In this document: positions 16,109-23,387 of the stretch, one piece after another
Position numbering within the stretch: position 1 is the stretch's first letter
How the letters are laid out: the number at the start of each line of letters is the position of its first letter
Assembly (NCBI GenBank): GCA_027318915.1
Contig: DAHVOH010000052.1
Span: forward strand, 1-24,577
Length of the DNA stretch: 24,577 nt
Origin: Clostridiales bacterium
GTDB taxonomy: Bacteria > Bacillota_E > Sulfobacillia > Sulfobacillales > JAIMBI01
Direction: 5' to 3'
Notes under the pieces: generated by a model
Database searches by the model: none
Told to the model about the DNA's origin: nothing
What the model saw: only the letters and a program-made list of their open reading frames with translations
Position numbers and translations under genes: made by a program

Positions 16109-17962
16109 TCAGGACTTGTGGAAGTCGACGTCAATCACGTCGTCTCCCAATTCGGGCTCGGGTGATTCCGGCTCCGCTTCCAAGCCCTGCGCCACCTGGG
16201 CCAATTCCGCCGTGAGGGCACGGATCTGGGCCAAGTCCTCCCCCGACTGGGCAATCTGCTCGCGAGCCTGAGCAACCAGTAGTTCGGCCCGGGCCTTGAC
16301 ATGGACCGGCGCCGCGTCGCCCAGCTCGGTGAGCCGGCGTTCGACTTGGTGAGCAGCGGCGTCCAGTGAGTTGCGAGCGTCGATCAGCTGGCGGACCTTC
16401 TCATCCTCGTCCCGATGCTGCGCGGCCTCGCTGACCATCCGCTCCACTTCCGCCCGGTCCAAATTCGCACTGTTGCTGATGGTGATTTCCTGCGAGGCGC
16501 CGGTATCCTTGTCGCGGGCGCTGACCTGCAGGATGCCGTTGGCATCGATGTCGAACGTCACCTCAATCTGCGGCAGACCGCGGGCGGCGGGCCGGATGTT
16601 TTCCAAGCGAAAGCGGCCCAGCACGCGGTTGTCGGCCGCGCGCTCGCGCTCGCCCTGCAGGACGACCACGTCCACTGCCGACTGGTTGTCTTCCGCCGTC
16701 GAAAATACCTCGGTGCGGCGAGCGGGAATGGTGGTGTTGCGCTCGATCACTTTGGTCATCACGCCACCCAGCGTTTCCACCCCCAGCGAGAGCGGGGTCA
16801 CGTCCAGCAGCAGCACATCCTTCATTTCGCCTTTCAGCACCGCCGCCTGCAGCGCCGCTCCCACCGCCACCACCTCATCCGGATTGACGGTCATGTTGGG
16901 ATCGCGTCCGCCGGTCAGCCGTCGCACCAGACTTTGAATGGACGGCATGCGGGTCGATCCGCCGACCAGGATCACTTCGTCCAGATCGGCGGCCGTCACT
17001 TTGGCATCGGCCATGGCTTGCTGGACCGGGCCCAGGCACCGTTCCACCAAGTCCGCCGTAATGTGGTCGAACGTCGAGCGCATCAGGGTCTCGGTCAGGT
17101 GCTTGGGACCGGAGGCGTCCGCCGTAATGAACGGCAGGCTGATTTGGGTCTGGGTGACGGCCGACAACTCCACCTTGGCGTGTTCGGCCGCCTCCACGAG
17201 CCGCTGCAGCGCCTGCGGATCGGTGCGCAGATCGATGCCCTGCTCGCTCTTGAACTTGTCGGCCAGCCAATCGACAATCCGCTTGTCAAAGTCATCGCCG
17301 CCCAGGTGCGTGTCCCCCGACGTGGCCCGCACTTCCACCAGACCCTCGCCGACATCGAGGATGCTGACGTCAAAGGTGCCGCCGCCCAAGTCAAACACCA
17401 GCACCGTCTCCGACTGTTTCTTGTCCAGTCCGTAGGCGAGCGCGGCGGCCGTCGGCTCGTTGATGATGCGCAGCACGTTGAGGCCGGCAATCTTGCCGGC
17501 GTCTTTGGTCGCCTGCCGCTCCGCGTCATTGAAGTAGGCGGGCACGGTGATGACCGCCTCGGTGATGCGCTCGCCCAGCACTTTGGAGGCGTCATCCACC
17601 AGCTTGCGCAGGACCAGCGCGGAAATCTCCTCGGGGGCGTAGGCTTTGCCCCGAATCATGAAGCGCGCGCCGCCGTCGGGCCCCGCCACCACGTCATAGG
17701 ACACATTGGCACTCTCCGCCGCGACTTCATCAAAACGCCGGCCGATGAAGCGCTTGGCCGAGGAGATGGTGCCCTTGGGATTCAAAACCGATTGGCGTTT
17801 GGCCATTTGCCCCACCAGCCGCTCGCCCTGCGCGGTGAACGCCACCACCGAGGGAGTCGTTCTGCCGCCCTCGGCATTGGGAATGACCGTTGTCTGATTG
17901 CCCTCCACCACCGCGATGACGGAATTCGTCGTACCCAAATCGATGCCCACAGCCTTTGCCAT
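16109..17962 (-). CDS. dnaK: DnaK chaperone (Hsp70)
   Basis: A 617-aa cytosolic Hsp70 that binds unfolded peptides in an ATP-dependent cycle. The ATPase domain opens with [10 protein letters not shown] (5-14) and contains [35 protein letters not shown] and [12 protein letters not shown]. The substrate domain starts around [13 protein letters not shown] and includes the beta-sandwich and helical lid. The C-terminus is acidic and ends [10 protein letters not shown]. Lobe IA contains the extra stretch (about 76-100) that monoderm Firmicutes and Actinobacteria usually lack. ATG 17962 is chosen because GAGGGGTGAG lies about 7 nt upstream and [10 protein letters not shown] is the usual N-terminus; a GTG two codons earlier is possible. 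First gene of dnaK-cbpA-cbpM-clpB. No grpE follows it, unlike most dnaK operons, and no CIRCE or HAIR operator was found upstream. Confidence 0.97.
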   Translation of the reverse strand: MAKAVGIDLGTTNSVIAVVEGNQTTVIPNAEGGRTTPSVVAFTAQGERLVGQMAKRQSVLNPKGTISSAKRFIGRRFDEVAAESANVSYDVVAGPDGGARFMIRGKAYAPEEISALVLRKLVDDASKVLGERITEAVITVPAYFNDAERQATKDAGKIAGLNVLRIINEPTAAALAYGLDKKQSETVLVFDLGGGTFDVSILDVGEGLVEVRATSGDTHLGGDDFDKRIVDWLADKFKSEQGIDLRTDPQALQRLVEAAEHAKVELSAVTQTQISLPFITADASGPKHLTETLMRSTFDHITADLVERCLGPVQQAMADAKVTAADLDEVILVGGSTRMPSIQSLVRRLTGGRDPNMTVNPDEVVAVGAALQAAVLKGEMKDVLLLDVTPLSLGVETLGGVMTKVIERNTTIPARRTEVFSTAEDNQSAVDVVVLQGERERAADNRVLGRFRLENIRPAARGLPQIEVTFDIDANGILQVSARDKDTGASQEITISNSANLDRAEVERMVSEAAQHRDEDEKVRQLIDARNSLDAAAHQVERRLTELGDAAPVHVKARAELLVAQAREQIAQSGEDLAQIRALTAELAQVAQGLEAEPESPEPELGDDVIDVDFHKS

Positions 17963-18691
17963 GCCCACTCACCCCTCTCAACCACGCGCCTGTCCTTGCC
18001 TGTCGTCCCCGATCCTACTCTGCCCCGCTTCTCTGCCTGGCCGTCATGCCCCGGAGCGGCCCGGGCGCCTGACCATCCACTACCTCAATCGTGCCACTTA
18101 TGGGAGAAGATGTAACCCGCCAACCGGTCGCCTTCGCTCTTCCCCATCCGGCGTACGACGGGAGGACCATCGGGACCGGCCGTTCGGCGACGGTGAGACC
18201 CCGTTCGCGGGGGGGCGCCCCCGCCGCAGTGCGGGCTGTCAGTTCCCCGTCAGGGTCACGGTGTCTTTTTGGGGAACGGCGGCCGACCGCCGAGACCGTC
18301 GCCGATCCCGGGCCGAAGCGTGTGGGTCGGACCGTGCGCACCCGTTCGGACTCGGACCCTCGTCCCACGCGGACGCTCGAACGCACGGCCGACCGCCGCG
18401 ACGGGTGTCGTGGGCGCGCAAGCGATTCGCCGCTCCCCACGCAGATCGGAGCCGTTCTTTGCACGCCGTGCGCGCCATCGGGGGCCTCTGGCGGAGACTC
18501 CCCCGGCGGCTGGTGTGGGCCCTGTGCCGGGGGGAACGCGCCGTTTAACCGGCGTCTCGGCCGAGGAGCGCGATGTGCCGGCGAAGGGGGCCGCCGGCCG
18601 ACTGCGGCGGGCATGCTGGCGGGTGGGGAGAACGGGCCGAACCCAGCGTCTTGGCGAGCGGCCGCTTGACCGACCAATGTCTCAAATGGGC
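17963..18691. other. 729-bp non-coding region upstream of dnaK
   Basis: This lies between the dnaK start and the end of the flavoprotein gene, both on the minus strand. Open frames exist on both strands but have Arg/Pro/Gly-rich shadow composition and no ribosome binding site that I trust. Visible structure: a GCGGGGG/CCCCCGC stem at about 18207-18224 and GTTCCCC (18242-18248) facing GGGGAAC (18271-18277) around a 22-nt loop ending in TTTTT. On the minus strand, TTGGCG and TAAGTG with 17 nt between them near 18100-18127 is a weak promoter candidate for dnaK. I found no CIRCE (GCACTC) or HAIR (CTTGAGT) palindrome. Confidence 0.5.
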
Positions 18692-20164
18692 TCACGCGGT
18701 GGGGGGACCGGGCCGTTCGCCCGCCGGATCGGCGCCGCGACCGTGTCGGAGGTCGTGCGCTTGGGTCCAGGCTTCGGTGGCCACTTCACTGATCACTTCG
18801 TTCAAGGTGGGGTGCGCGTGAATGGCCGCGACCAGCGATTCGACGGTCCCATGATGGGTGATGGCATAGGTGGCTTCGGCCAGAAGCTCGCCGGCCTCGG
18901 CCCCGATCACCTGCAGCCCCTTCAAGGCACCGCTGTCCCGGTCCCAAATCAACTGGGCGTAGCCGGCGTCATCGCCGACGATGAGGGCTCGGGCATCCTG
19001 CGCGTAGGGCCAGCGAGTCAGGGTCCAGCGCGGATGGCGGGCCAGATCCCGGCTGTCGGCGCCGACGGCGGCGATTTCAGGCCACGTGAAGATGACATGC
19101 GGCACGACCAGCGCGGTGTGGAAAGTGGGTCGCCCCAGGATGTGCTGAGCGGCGATGAGCGACTGGCGCGTGGCGGCATGCGCCAGCATCACCTGGCCGT
19201 TGACGTCGCCCGGCGCGTAGATATGGGGGACGGCGGTTTGATACACGGCGTTCACGGGCACTTCCCCGCCGGGACCCAGGGTGATGCCGGCGCGTTCCCA
19301 ATCCAAGGTGCCGGTGTTGGGCAGACGGCCCACGGCGACCAGCACCCGGTCCGCCTTCAGCCGGGCCGAGCTTCCGTCCGCCCGGCGGTATGTCACCTGC
19401 TTGGCTCCGGAAGTGTCCGCGACGTCCCCGATGGCGCGCAACTCGATGCCGGTTTCCACCGTGACGGAGGGCATGGCCTTCTCCCACACGGTTTGCAGAT
19501 GGTGGGCTATCTGCGGGTCCTCCGAGGGCAGGATGGCGGGGGCCATTTCCAGGACATGGACCGTGCTCCCCAGGGCCTCGTACAGGGTGGCCAGTTCCAT
19601 GCCGATGTAGCCGGCGCCGATGATGGCAAGACGGGCGGGAATCTCCGCCAATTCCAGGGCCTCGCGGCTCGTCCACAGACCGGACCCGTCGCCGCCCGGC
19701 ACGCCCAGGGTCCGCGACGTGGATCCGGGCGCCAGGATGAGGATGTCGGCCTCCAGCACCACCGGGTCCGCATCCCCCGGGTGCACGAGCAACTGGTGCT
19801 CTCCCAAAAGCTCCGCGCGGCCCCGGAAGAGGGTGAGGCCCAGCTGACGGCTGACGCTCTGCGCACCGGCCACGCGCTGGGCCAGGATGGCGCGTTTGCG
19901 AGCCCGAAGCACGTCGAGCCGCACGGGCGTATCATTGAATTCCGGCAGTCCGAACTCGGATCCGGCGCGCATGGCCCGCCGCCGAGCGGCCGTCTCCAAA
20001 AAGATCTTGGAAGGAATGCACCCTTCAAATAGACAGGTGCCACCGAGACCTTCGCCTTGCTCCACGATCGCCACCCGGCGGCCGTGCCGAGCCAGATACT
20101 GAGCCCCGGGCGTTGCCCCGGGCCCGCCTCCGACCGCAATGACATCAAATCGCTGCACTTCCAT
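18692..20164 (-). CDS. lpdA: Dihydrolipoamide dehydrogenase-like flavoprotein disulfide reductase
   Basis: A 490-aa FAD/NAD(P) disulfide oxidoreductase that most resembles dihydrolipoamide dehydrogenase (E3). It has the FAD-binding fingerprint VGGGPGA (11-17), the redox pair GGTCLFEGCIPSK (Cys44, Cys49), the NAD-binding fingerprint IIGAGYIGMELA in the middle, a second FAD motif HIYAPGDVNG, and the C-terminal catalytic pair HPTLNE (His451, Glu456) from the partner subunit. Length and CxxxxC spacing suit E3. A mercuric reductase would have a second C-terminal Cys pair, which is absent. ATG 20164 is chosen for AAAGGAAG upstream and the FAD motif close behind. No E1 or E2 genes are in the window, so the partner complex, if any, is encoded elsewhere. 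The last 20 residues are a Gly/Pro/Arg-rich tail. Confidence 0.85.
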   Translation of the reverse strand: MEVQRFDVIAVGGGPGATPGAQYLARHGRRVAIVEQGEGLGGTCLFEGCIPSKIFLETAARRRAMRAGSEFGLPEFNDTPVRLDVLRARKRAILAQRVAGAQSVSRQLGLTLFRGRAELLGEHQLLVHPGDADPVVLEADILILAPGSTSRTLGVPGGDGSGLWTSREALELAEIPARLAIIGAGYIGMELATLYEALGSTVHVLEMAPAILPSEDPQIAHHLQTVWEKAMPSVTVETGIELRAIGDVADTSGAKQVTYRRADGSSARLKADRVLVAVGRLPNTGTLDWERAGITLGPGGEVPVNAVYQTAVPHIYAPGDVNGQVMLAHAATRQSLIAAQHILGRPTFHTALVVPHVIFTWPEIAAVGADSRDLARHPRWTLTRWPYAQDARALIVGDDAGYAQLIWDRDSGALKGLQVIGAEAGELLAEATYAITHHGTVESLVAAIHAHPTLNEVISEVATEAWTQAHDLRHGRGADPAGERPGPPTA

Positions 20165-20284
20165 GGTAGGCTTCCTTTCCAACCGGTTTCCGCGGGATCC
20201 CTCCGAGCGAGTGTCTCCAAAATCGCTCGCGCCGCTGTTGCATCTGCCTTGGCGCTCGACGGGCCCCTCGCGCAAGATACTGAG

Positions 20285-20316
20285 GCGGAGGGGACGGGTC
20301 ACGCCGGCCCCTCCGC
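20285..20316 (-). terminator. Candidate terminator after the alcohol dehydrogenase gene
   Basis: A perfect 9-bp stem (GCGGAGGGG 20285-20293 / CCCCTCCGC 20308-20316) with a 14-nt loop lies about 90-120 nt past the dehydrogenase stop. A smaller 6-bp stem with a 3-nt loop (20380-20394) lies nearer. Neither has a U-tract. They suggest that the dehydrogenase and flavoprotein genes are separate units despite the shared direction. Confidence 0.4.
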
Positions 20317-20403
20317 GTACACGTTGGCAACCCGATCAGACCGGGGCGATACGGGCCGGCCGATTGGACGGTCGCTCTCCCGCCGGATCGGCGGCGCGCC
20401 GTC

Positions 20404-21453
20404 TTAGAACTCGATCAGGGGCTTGAGCACCCCGTCCAGCTTCTTGTCCATGATCTCGAAGGCCCGGTCGGCCTCGGCAAACGGAAACCGGTGGGTCGTC
20501 ATCAAGGTGGGATCCACGCGCCCCTGCTCAATCAGGCTGAGCAGCCGGCTCATCCGCAGACGCCCGCCCGGACACAGTCCGGTGCGAATGGTCTTCTCCG
20601 CCATGCCCACACCCCACTCCACGCGGGGAATGTGCACAAACTCGCCCTCGCCGTGATAGCCCACGTTGGAAATGGTGCCGCCCGGCTTGGTGACCTTGAT
20701 CGCCTGCTGGAAGGTGATGTCGGCGCCCAAGGCTTCAATGGCGGAATCCACGCCTTCCCCGTCGGTCAGATCCAGGATGCGCTCCACGACGTCTTCGCGG
20801 GTGAAGTCGACCACCTCGTCCGCCCCGTACCGCCGCGCCAGCTCCTGCCGCGCCGGGACGGACTCCACCGCAAACACGCGGCCTGCGCCGCGCAGTCGGG
20901 CGCCCACGGTCGCCATCAGGCCGACGGCTCCTTGGGCAAACACCGCGACCGTCCCGCCCAGGGGAATATTGGCGTTCTCCGCCCCCATAAAGCCGGTCGA
21001 CAGCATGTCCGCGCAATAAACGGCGGCTTCGTCCGCCACCCCGGCCGGGATGAGCGCCATGTTGGCGTCCGCCTCGTTGACATGAAAGTACTCCGCGAAC
21101 ACCCCGTCCTTGGTGTTGGAAAACTTCCAGCCGCCCAAGGGCTCGGACGACTGCGACGGATGCCCGGCCTGAGCGGCCAGAGAACCCCAGTCCGGCGTGA
21201 TGGCGCCGACCACCACGCGGTCGCCCGGCTTGAAGAGGCGCACCTCGGAGCCGACGCGCTCCACGATGCCGACGGCCTCGTGGCCCAAGGTGAGATTGGT
21301 GCGCGGACCGATGGCGCCCCGGACGGTGTGCGAGTCCGAGGTGCACACCAAGGCCCGAGTGGTTCTGACAATGGCGTCAAGCGGCCCCGGTTCCGGCATG
21401 GGCTTGTCCATGAAGCCCACTTCGCCGATCTGCTTCATCACAAACGCTCTCAT
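20404..21453 (-). CDS. Zinc-dependent secondary alcohol dehydrogenase (MDR family)
   Basis: A 349-aa medium-chain dehydrogenase similar along its length to the Thermoanaerobacter/Clostridium secondary alcohol (isopropanol) dehydrogenases. Oxidation of secondary alcohols to ketones, or the reverse, is expected. The catalytic zinc ligands are present: Cys37 (VCTSDSHTV), His58-Glu59 (LGHEAVG) and Asp149 (YCADMLSTG). The four-Cys structural zinc site is absent, as in that subfamily. The blocks GWKFSNTKDGVFAEYFHV and KTIRTGLCPGGRLR are hallmarks. The Rossmann region is GAVGLMATVGARLRGAG; at the end of the second strand stands Glu197-Ser-Val where the NADP-dependent relatives have Gly-Ser-Arg, so NAD+ is the likelier cofactor. 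ATG 21453 is chosen because AAAGGAAG lies 7 nt upstream and MRAFVMK aligns with the family start. Confidence 0.92.
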   Translation of the reverse strand: MRAFVMKQIGEVGFMDKPMPEPGPLDAIVRTTRALVCTSDSHTVRGAIGPRTNLTLGHEAVGIVERVGSEVRLFKPGDRVVVGAITPDWGSLAAQAGHPSQSSEPLGGWKFSNTKDGVFAEYFHVNEADANMALIPAGVADEAAVYCADMLSTGFMGAENANIPLGGTVAVFAQGAVGLMATVGARLRGAGRVFAVESVPARQELARRYGADEVVDFTREDVVERILDLTDGEGVDSAIEALGADITFQQAIKVTKPGGTISNVGYHGEGEFVHIPRVEWGVGMAEKTIRTGLCPGGRLRMSRLLSLIEQGRVDPTLMTTHRFPFAEADRAFEIMDKKLDGVLKPLIEF

Positions 21454-21468
21454 CTCATCGCTTCCTTT

Positions 21469-21520
21469 CCAAACCAAACCAAACCAACCAAACCAAAACA
21501 CAAGCCAACCCAAGACAACC
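21469..21520 (-). repeat. GGTTT-repeat leader directly upstream of the ADH ribosome binding site
   Basis: On the coding (minus) strand, six GG doublets separated by TTT or TT (21494 to 21469) run right up to the ribosome binding site AAGGAAG (21467-21461), with further GG doublets up to 21520. The composition (G and T only over about 26 nt) is unlike anything else in this GC-rich window. Confidence 0.8.
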
Positions 21521-21723
21521 ATCCGGGTTCGTCATTGCGCGTCCCCGAGTCCCCTCTGGCGGGGCGCTCCCGGGAACGCCCGGTTCCGCCGTCTCTCCGT
21601 CCGCCGAACGCGTCGGGCGGCGTGCCGATAAGGCGGCCGTCCCGCTCCGGTCTTTTTAGCCTAACGGACTCGGGGAAGGAGGGCGCCGGTCGATGTGCGC
21701 AAGATTCGGGGTCCGATGGCACT

Positions 21724-21745
21724 AAAAGAGAAGGCCCCTTGGGCC
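21724..21745 (-). terminator. Rho-independent terminator of the TauE/SafE-type gene
   Basis: Reading the minus strand, GGCCC-AAG-GGGCC (21745-21733) is followed by TTCTCTTTT (21732-21724), a short stem with a real U-tract, 46-67 nt after the exporter stop codon. This is the best U-tracted terminator in the window. Confidence 0.65.
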
Positions 21746-21790
21746 GGCCACTCGCCGCCGGGCGGAAAGACGGCAGCGGCTCAGGCGGAT

Positions 21791-22597
21791 TCAGTGGAAG
21801 AAGGTCCGCCCGTTTTCGATGAGCATATAGACCGCGACGACGGCGATGACGCCGGCAAAGATGCGATTGAGCAGGCCTTTGGCGTAGCTCAGCTGAGTGG
21901 CCCAGCGCGCACCCAGCCAGCCTCCGGCCAGCCCCCCGACCAAGTATTCGCCCATGATGGGGAGGCTGACGAGGCCGGACAGCGCGTAGTTGGCGGCGGT
22001 GGTGAGTCCGAACGTGCCCACGGCGAAGAGAGAGCTTCCGATGGCGAAAATCATGGGCATGTCGGCCGAGAGCACCAGACCGGGGACGATGAGAAATCCG
22101 CCGCCGATGCCGAAGAACCCGGACAGCGCCCCCACCAAAAGGCCGGCGGCGCCCGCCCGCCAAAGCGGGGGCGGTGCGGCCGGCGGCGGTGCGCCCGGTG
22201 CCGGGGGGTCGGCCCGGTCCGGCGCCGGGTCCCGGGACGCCCGCCGCCACATGGCAGCCGCCACCACCAGCATCAGAACGGCAAAGAGCGCCAGCAGCTG
22301 CTGGCCATGCACCGCCTTGCCCAGCGTGGAGCCGAACCAGGCTCCCACGAGGCCCGGCCCGGTGAAGACAAAAACGGTTTTCCAGCGCACATGACCGGCG
22401 CGCCAGTGGGGATAGAGGTTGGCGTACGCGTTGAGCGCGACCGCCAACGCCGTGGTGCCGATGACCAGGTGCGGGTCGTGGACACCCACCACGTAAAGCA
22501 ACAGCGGCACGGCCAGGATGGAGCCGCCTCCGCCCAACAGTCCGAGACTGAATCCCACCGCGGCCCCGGATAGGATGGTCAGCGCCAGCGTGAGCAC
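21791..22597 (-). CDS. TauE/SafE (TSUP) family sulfite/organosulfonate exporter-like membrane protein
   Basis: A 268-aa membrane protein with about eight helices in two homologous halves. Each half opens with the family's glycine motif: GLLGGGGSILAVP (19-31) and GFFGIGGGFLIVP (about residues 152-164). TSUP proteins export small sulfur-containing anions such as sulfite or sulfoacetate in studied cases; the substrate here is unknown. The halves are joined by a Pro/Ala/Asp-rich cytosolic linker (about 122-145). The start is taken as GTG 22597 because GAGAGGGGG lies 7 nt upstream and the hydrophobic first helix follows at once; an ATG at 22711 would add 38 Arg-rich residues without a site. It is divergent from chrA with back-to-back promoter candidates, which suggests shared control of anion export. 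Confidence 0.9.
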   Translation of the reverse strand: MLTLALTILSGAAVGFSLGLLGGGGSILAVPLLLYVVGVHDPHLVIGTTALAVALNAYANLYPHWRAGHVRWKTVFVFTGPGLVGAWFGSTLGKAVHGQQLLALFAVLMLVVAAAMWRRASRDPAPDRADPPAPGAPPPAAPPPLWRAGAAGLLVGALSGFFGIGGGFLIVPGLVLSADMPMIFAIGSSLFAVGTFGLTTAANYALSGLVSLPIMGEYLVGGLAGGWLGARWATQLSYAKGLLNRIFAGVIAVVAVYMLIENGRTFFH

Positions 22598-22666
22598 GGA
22601 CTGCCCCCTCTCCCTGTGAGCCGGTCGGCAAAACGTCCGCCGCCGCGCTCCCCGATCTCTCGTCCC

Positions 22667-22672
22667 ATCATA
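22667..22672 (-). promoter_or_regulatory. Candidate -10 box for the TauE/SafE-type gene
   Basis: TATGAT on the minus strand (5 of 6 to consensus) lies 70 bp upstream of the GTG start. No convincing -35 box is visible 16-18 nt upstream (AGACGC). Confidence 0.3.
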
Positions 22673-22699
22673 CCGGACAGCGGCCGAGCGCGTCTTTGC

Positions 22700-22705
22700 T
22701 ACACT
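22700..22705 (+). promoter_or_regulatory. Candidate -10 box for chrA
   Basis: TACACT on the plus strand lies 35 bp before the chrA start, back to back with the opposite candidate at 22667-22672. The -35 region (GGACAGC at about the right distance) is poor. Confidence 0.3.
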
Positions 22706-22739
22706 GAGCATGCATCACCGCGTCGGAAGGAGGAGCCCC

Positions 22740-23273
22740 ATGCATGAGTGGACCACGCTCGCCTCGTTAGGGCTCAACTTTCTGTGGATTGGGGCGGTCG
22801 GCTTCGGCGGGGGCTTCGGGATGATCCCGTTGATGAAGTCGGCCGTCATCGCGCAGCATTGGCTCGGTCTGGCCGCCTTCGACCAAGCTATCGCGATGGG
22901 GCAGATCACTCCCGGCCCGGTCGCCATCAGCGCCACGTTCATCGGTGAGCGGGTGGCCGGGACCTGGGGCGCCCTGGTGGCGACCGTCGCCGTGTTTGCC
23001 CCCTCCCTGGTCATCGTGGTGCTCTTGACCTATGGCTATGAGCGGCTGCGAGCCGTGCCGGGGACGCGCAATGTCCTGTTGGCGACACTGGCCGGCGTGG
23101 TGGGGCTGATTGCCGCCGTCACGGTGGAGCTGGGCCGCTCCTTGGTGACGGGGCCGGTGGCGGTGGCGGTGGTGGCGGTGGTGCTGGTCGCGGCGCTGCG
23201 ATGGAAAATTCCCTATTGGGCCATCATTCTGGGCGCGGGCGTTCTCGGCTCGCTGGCGCTGCGTCCCGGCTAG
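22740..23273 (+). CDS. chrA: ChrA-type chromate transporter, N-terminal-half protein
   Basis: A 177-aa membrane protein of the CHR (chromate ion transporter) family, about five or six helices. Family motifs are clear: FLWIGAVGFGGGFGMIPL near the start, AIAMGQITPGPVAISATFIG in the middle, then FAPSLVIVVLL. It corresponds to one CHR domain, as in the short-chain CHR proteins that work as pairs, or to the first half of a long ChrA. The ATG at 22740 has GAAGGAGG 7 nt upstream; a further ATG at 22710 lacks a site. The gene ends with TAG at 23271-23273, and the frame then stays open, without a shift, into the second CHR domain. Chromate, sulfate or another anion could be the substrate. Confidence 0.9.
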   Translation: MHEWTTLASLGLNFLWIGAVGFGGGFGMIPLMKSAVIAQHWLGLAAFDQAIAMGQITPGPVAISATFIGERVAGTWGALVATVAVFAPSLVIVVLLTYGYERLRAVPGTRNVLLATLAGVVGLIAAVTVELGRSLVTGPVAVAVVAVVLVAALRWKIPYWAIILGAGVLGSLALRPG

Positions 23274-23387
23274 CCCGTCCGGGCGGATCCGGGGTGTTGC
23301 GGTTCGCGGCTTGGGCTTCAGAAAGACGAGGGGGGTTCGGTCACGACGACAGGGGACGGTGCTCTCGTCCGCCCGAGCCTCGGCGGA

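Larger units (their letters stand above)
21454..21790. other. 337-bp region upstream of the alcohol dehydrogenase
   Basis: It contains the TTTGG tract next to the dehydrogenase start, an 11-bp inverted repeat (TCCCCGAGTCC 21542-21552 and its complement 21666-21676) spanning about 113 nt, and the exporter gene's terminator at 21724-21745. No gene and no clear promoter were seen. Confidence 0.5.

Noticed and set aside
18097..18106. CTCCCATAAG on the minus strand upstream of dnaK as a sigma-32 type -10 box
   Set aside because: The -35 element CTTGAAA is not present at the right distance, and the lineage is unlikely to use a proteobacterial sigma-32; likely chance.
18015..18695. Open frame on the minus strand upstream of dnaK as a possible gene
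   Set aside because: Arg/Pro-rich without domain-like pattern, no ribosome binding site, and frames of similar length exist on the other strand at the same place.
18692..20164. Mercuric reductase as identity of the flavoprotein
   Set aside because: No N-terminal metal-binding domain and no C-terminal Cys pair; the HPTLNE catalytic motif fits dihydrolipoamide dehydrogenase.
18720..20393. 15-bp exact repeat CCCGCCGGATCGGCG at 18720-18734 and 20379-20393
   Set aside because: One copy codes for the tail of the flavoprotein; in 24 kb of GC-rich sequence about one such match is expected by chance.
21454..21522. In-frame Trp/Phe-rich N-terminal extension of the alcohol dehydrogenase from ATG 21522
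   Set aside because: It is translated TTTGG repeat, has no ribosome binding site, and the family N-terminus aligns with ATG 21453.
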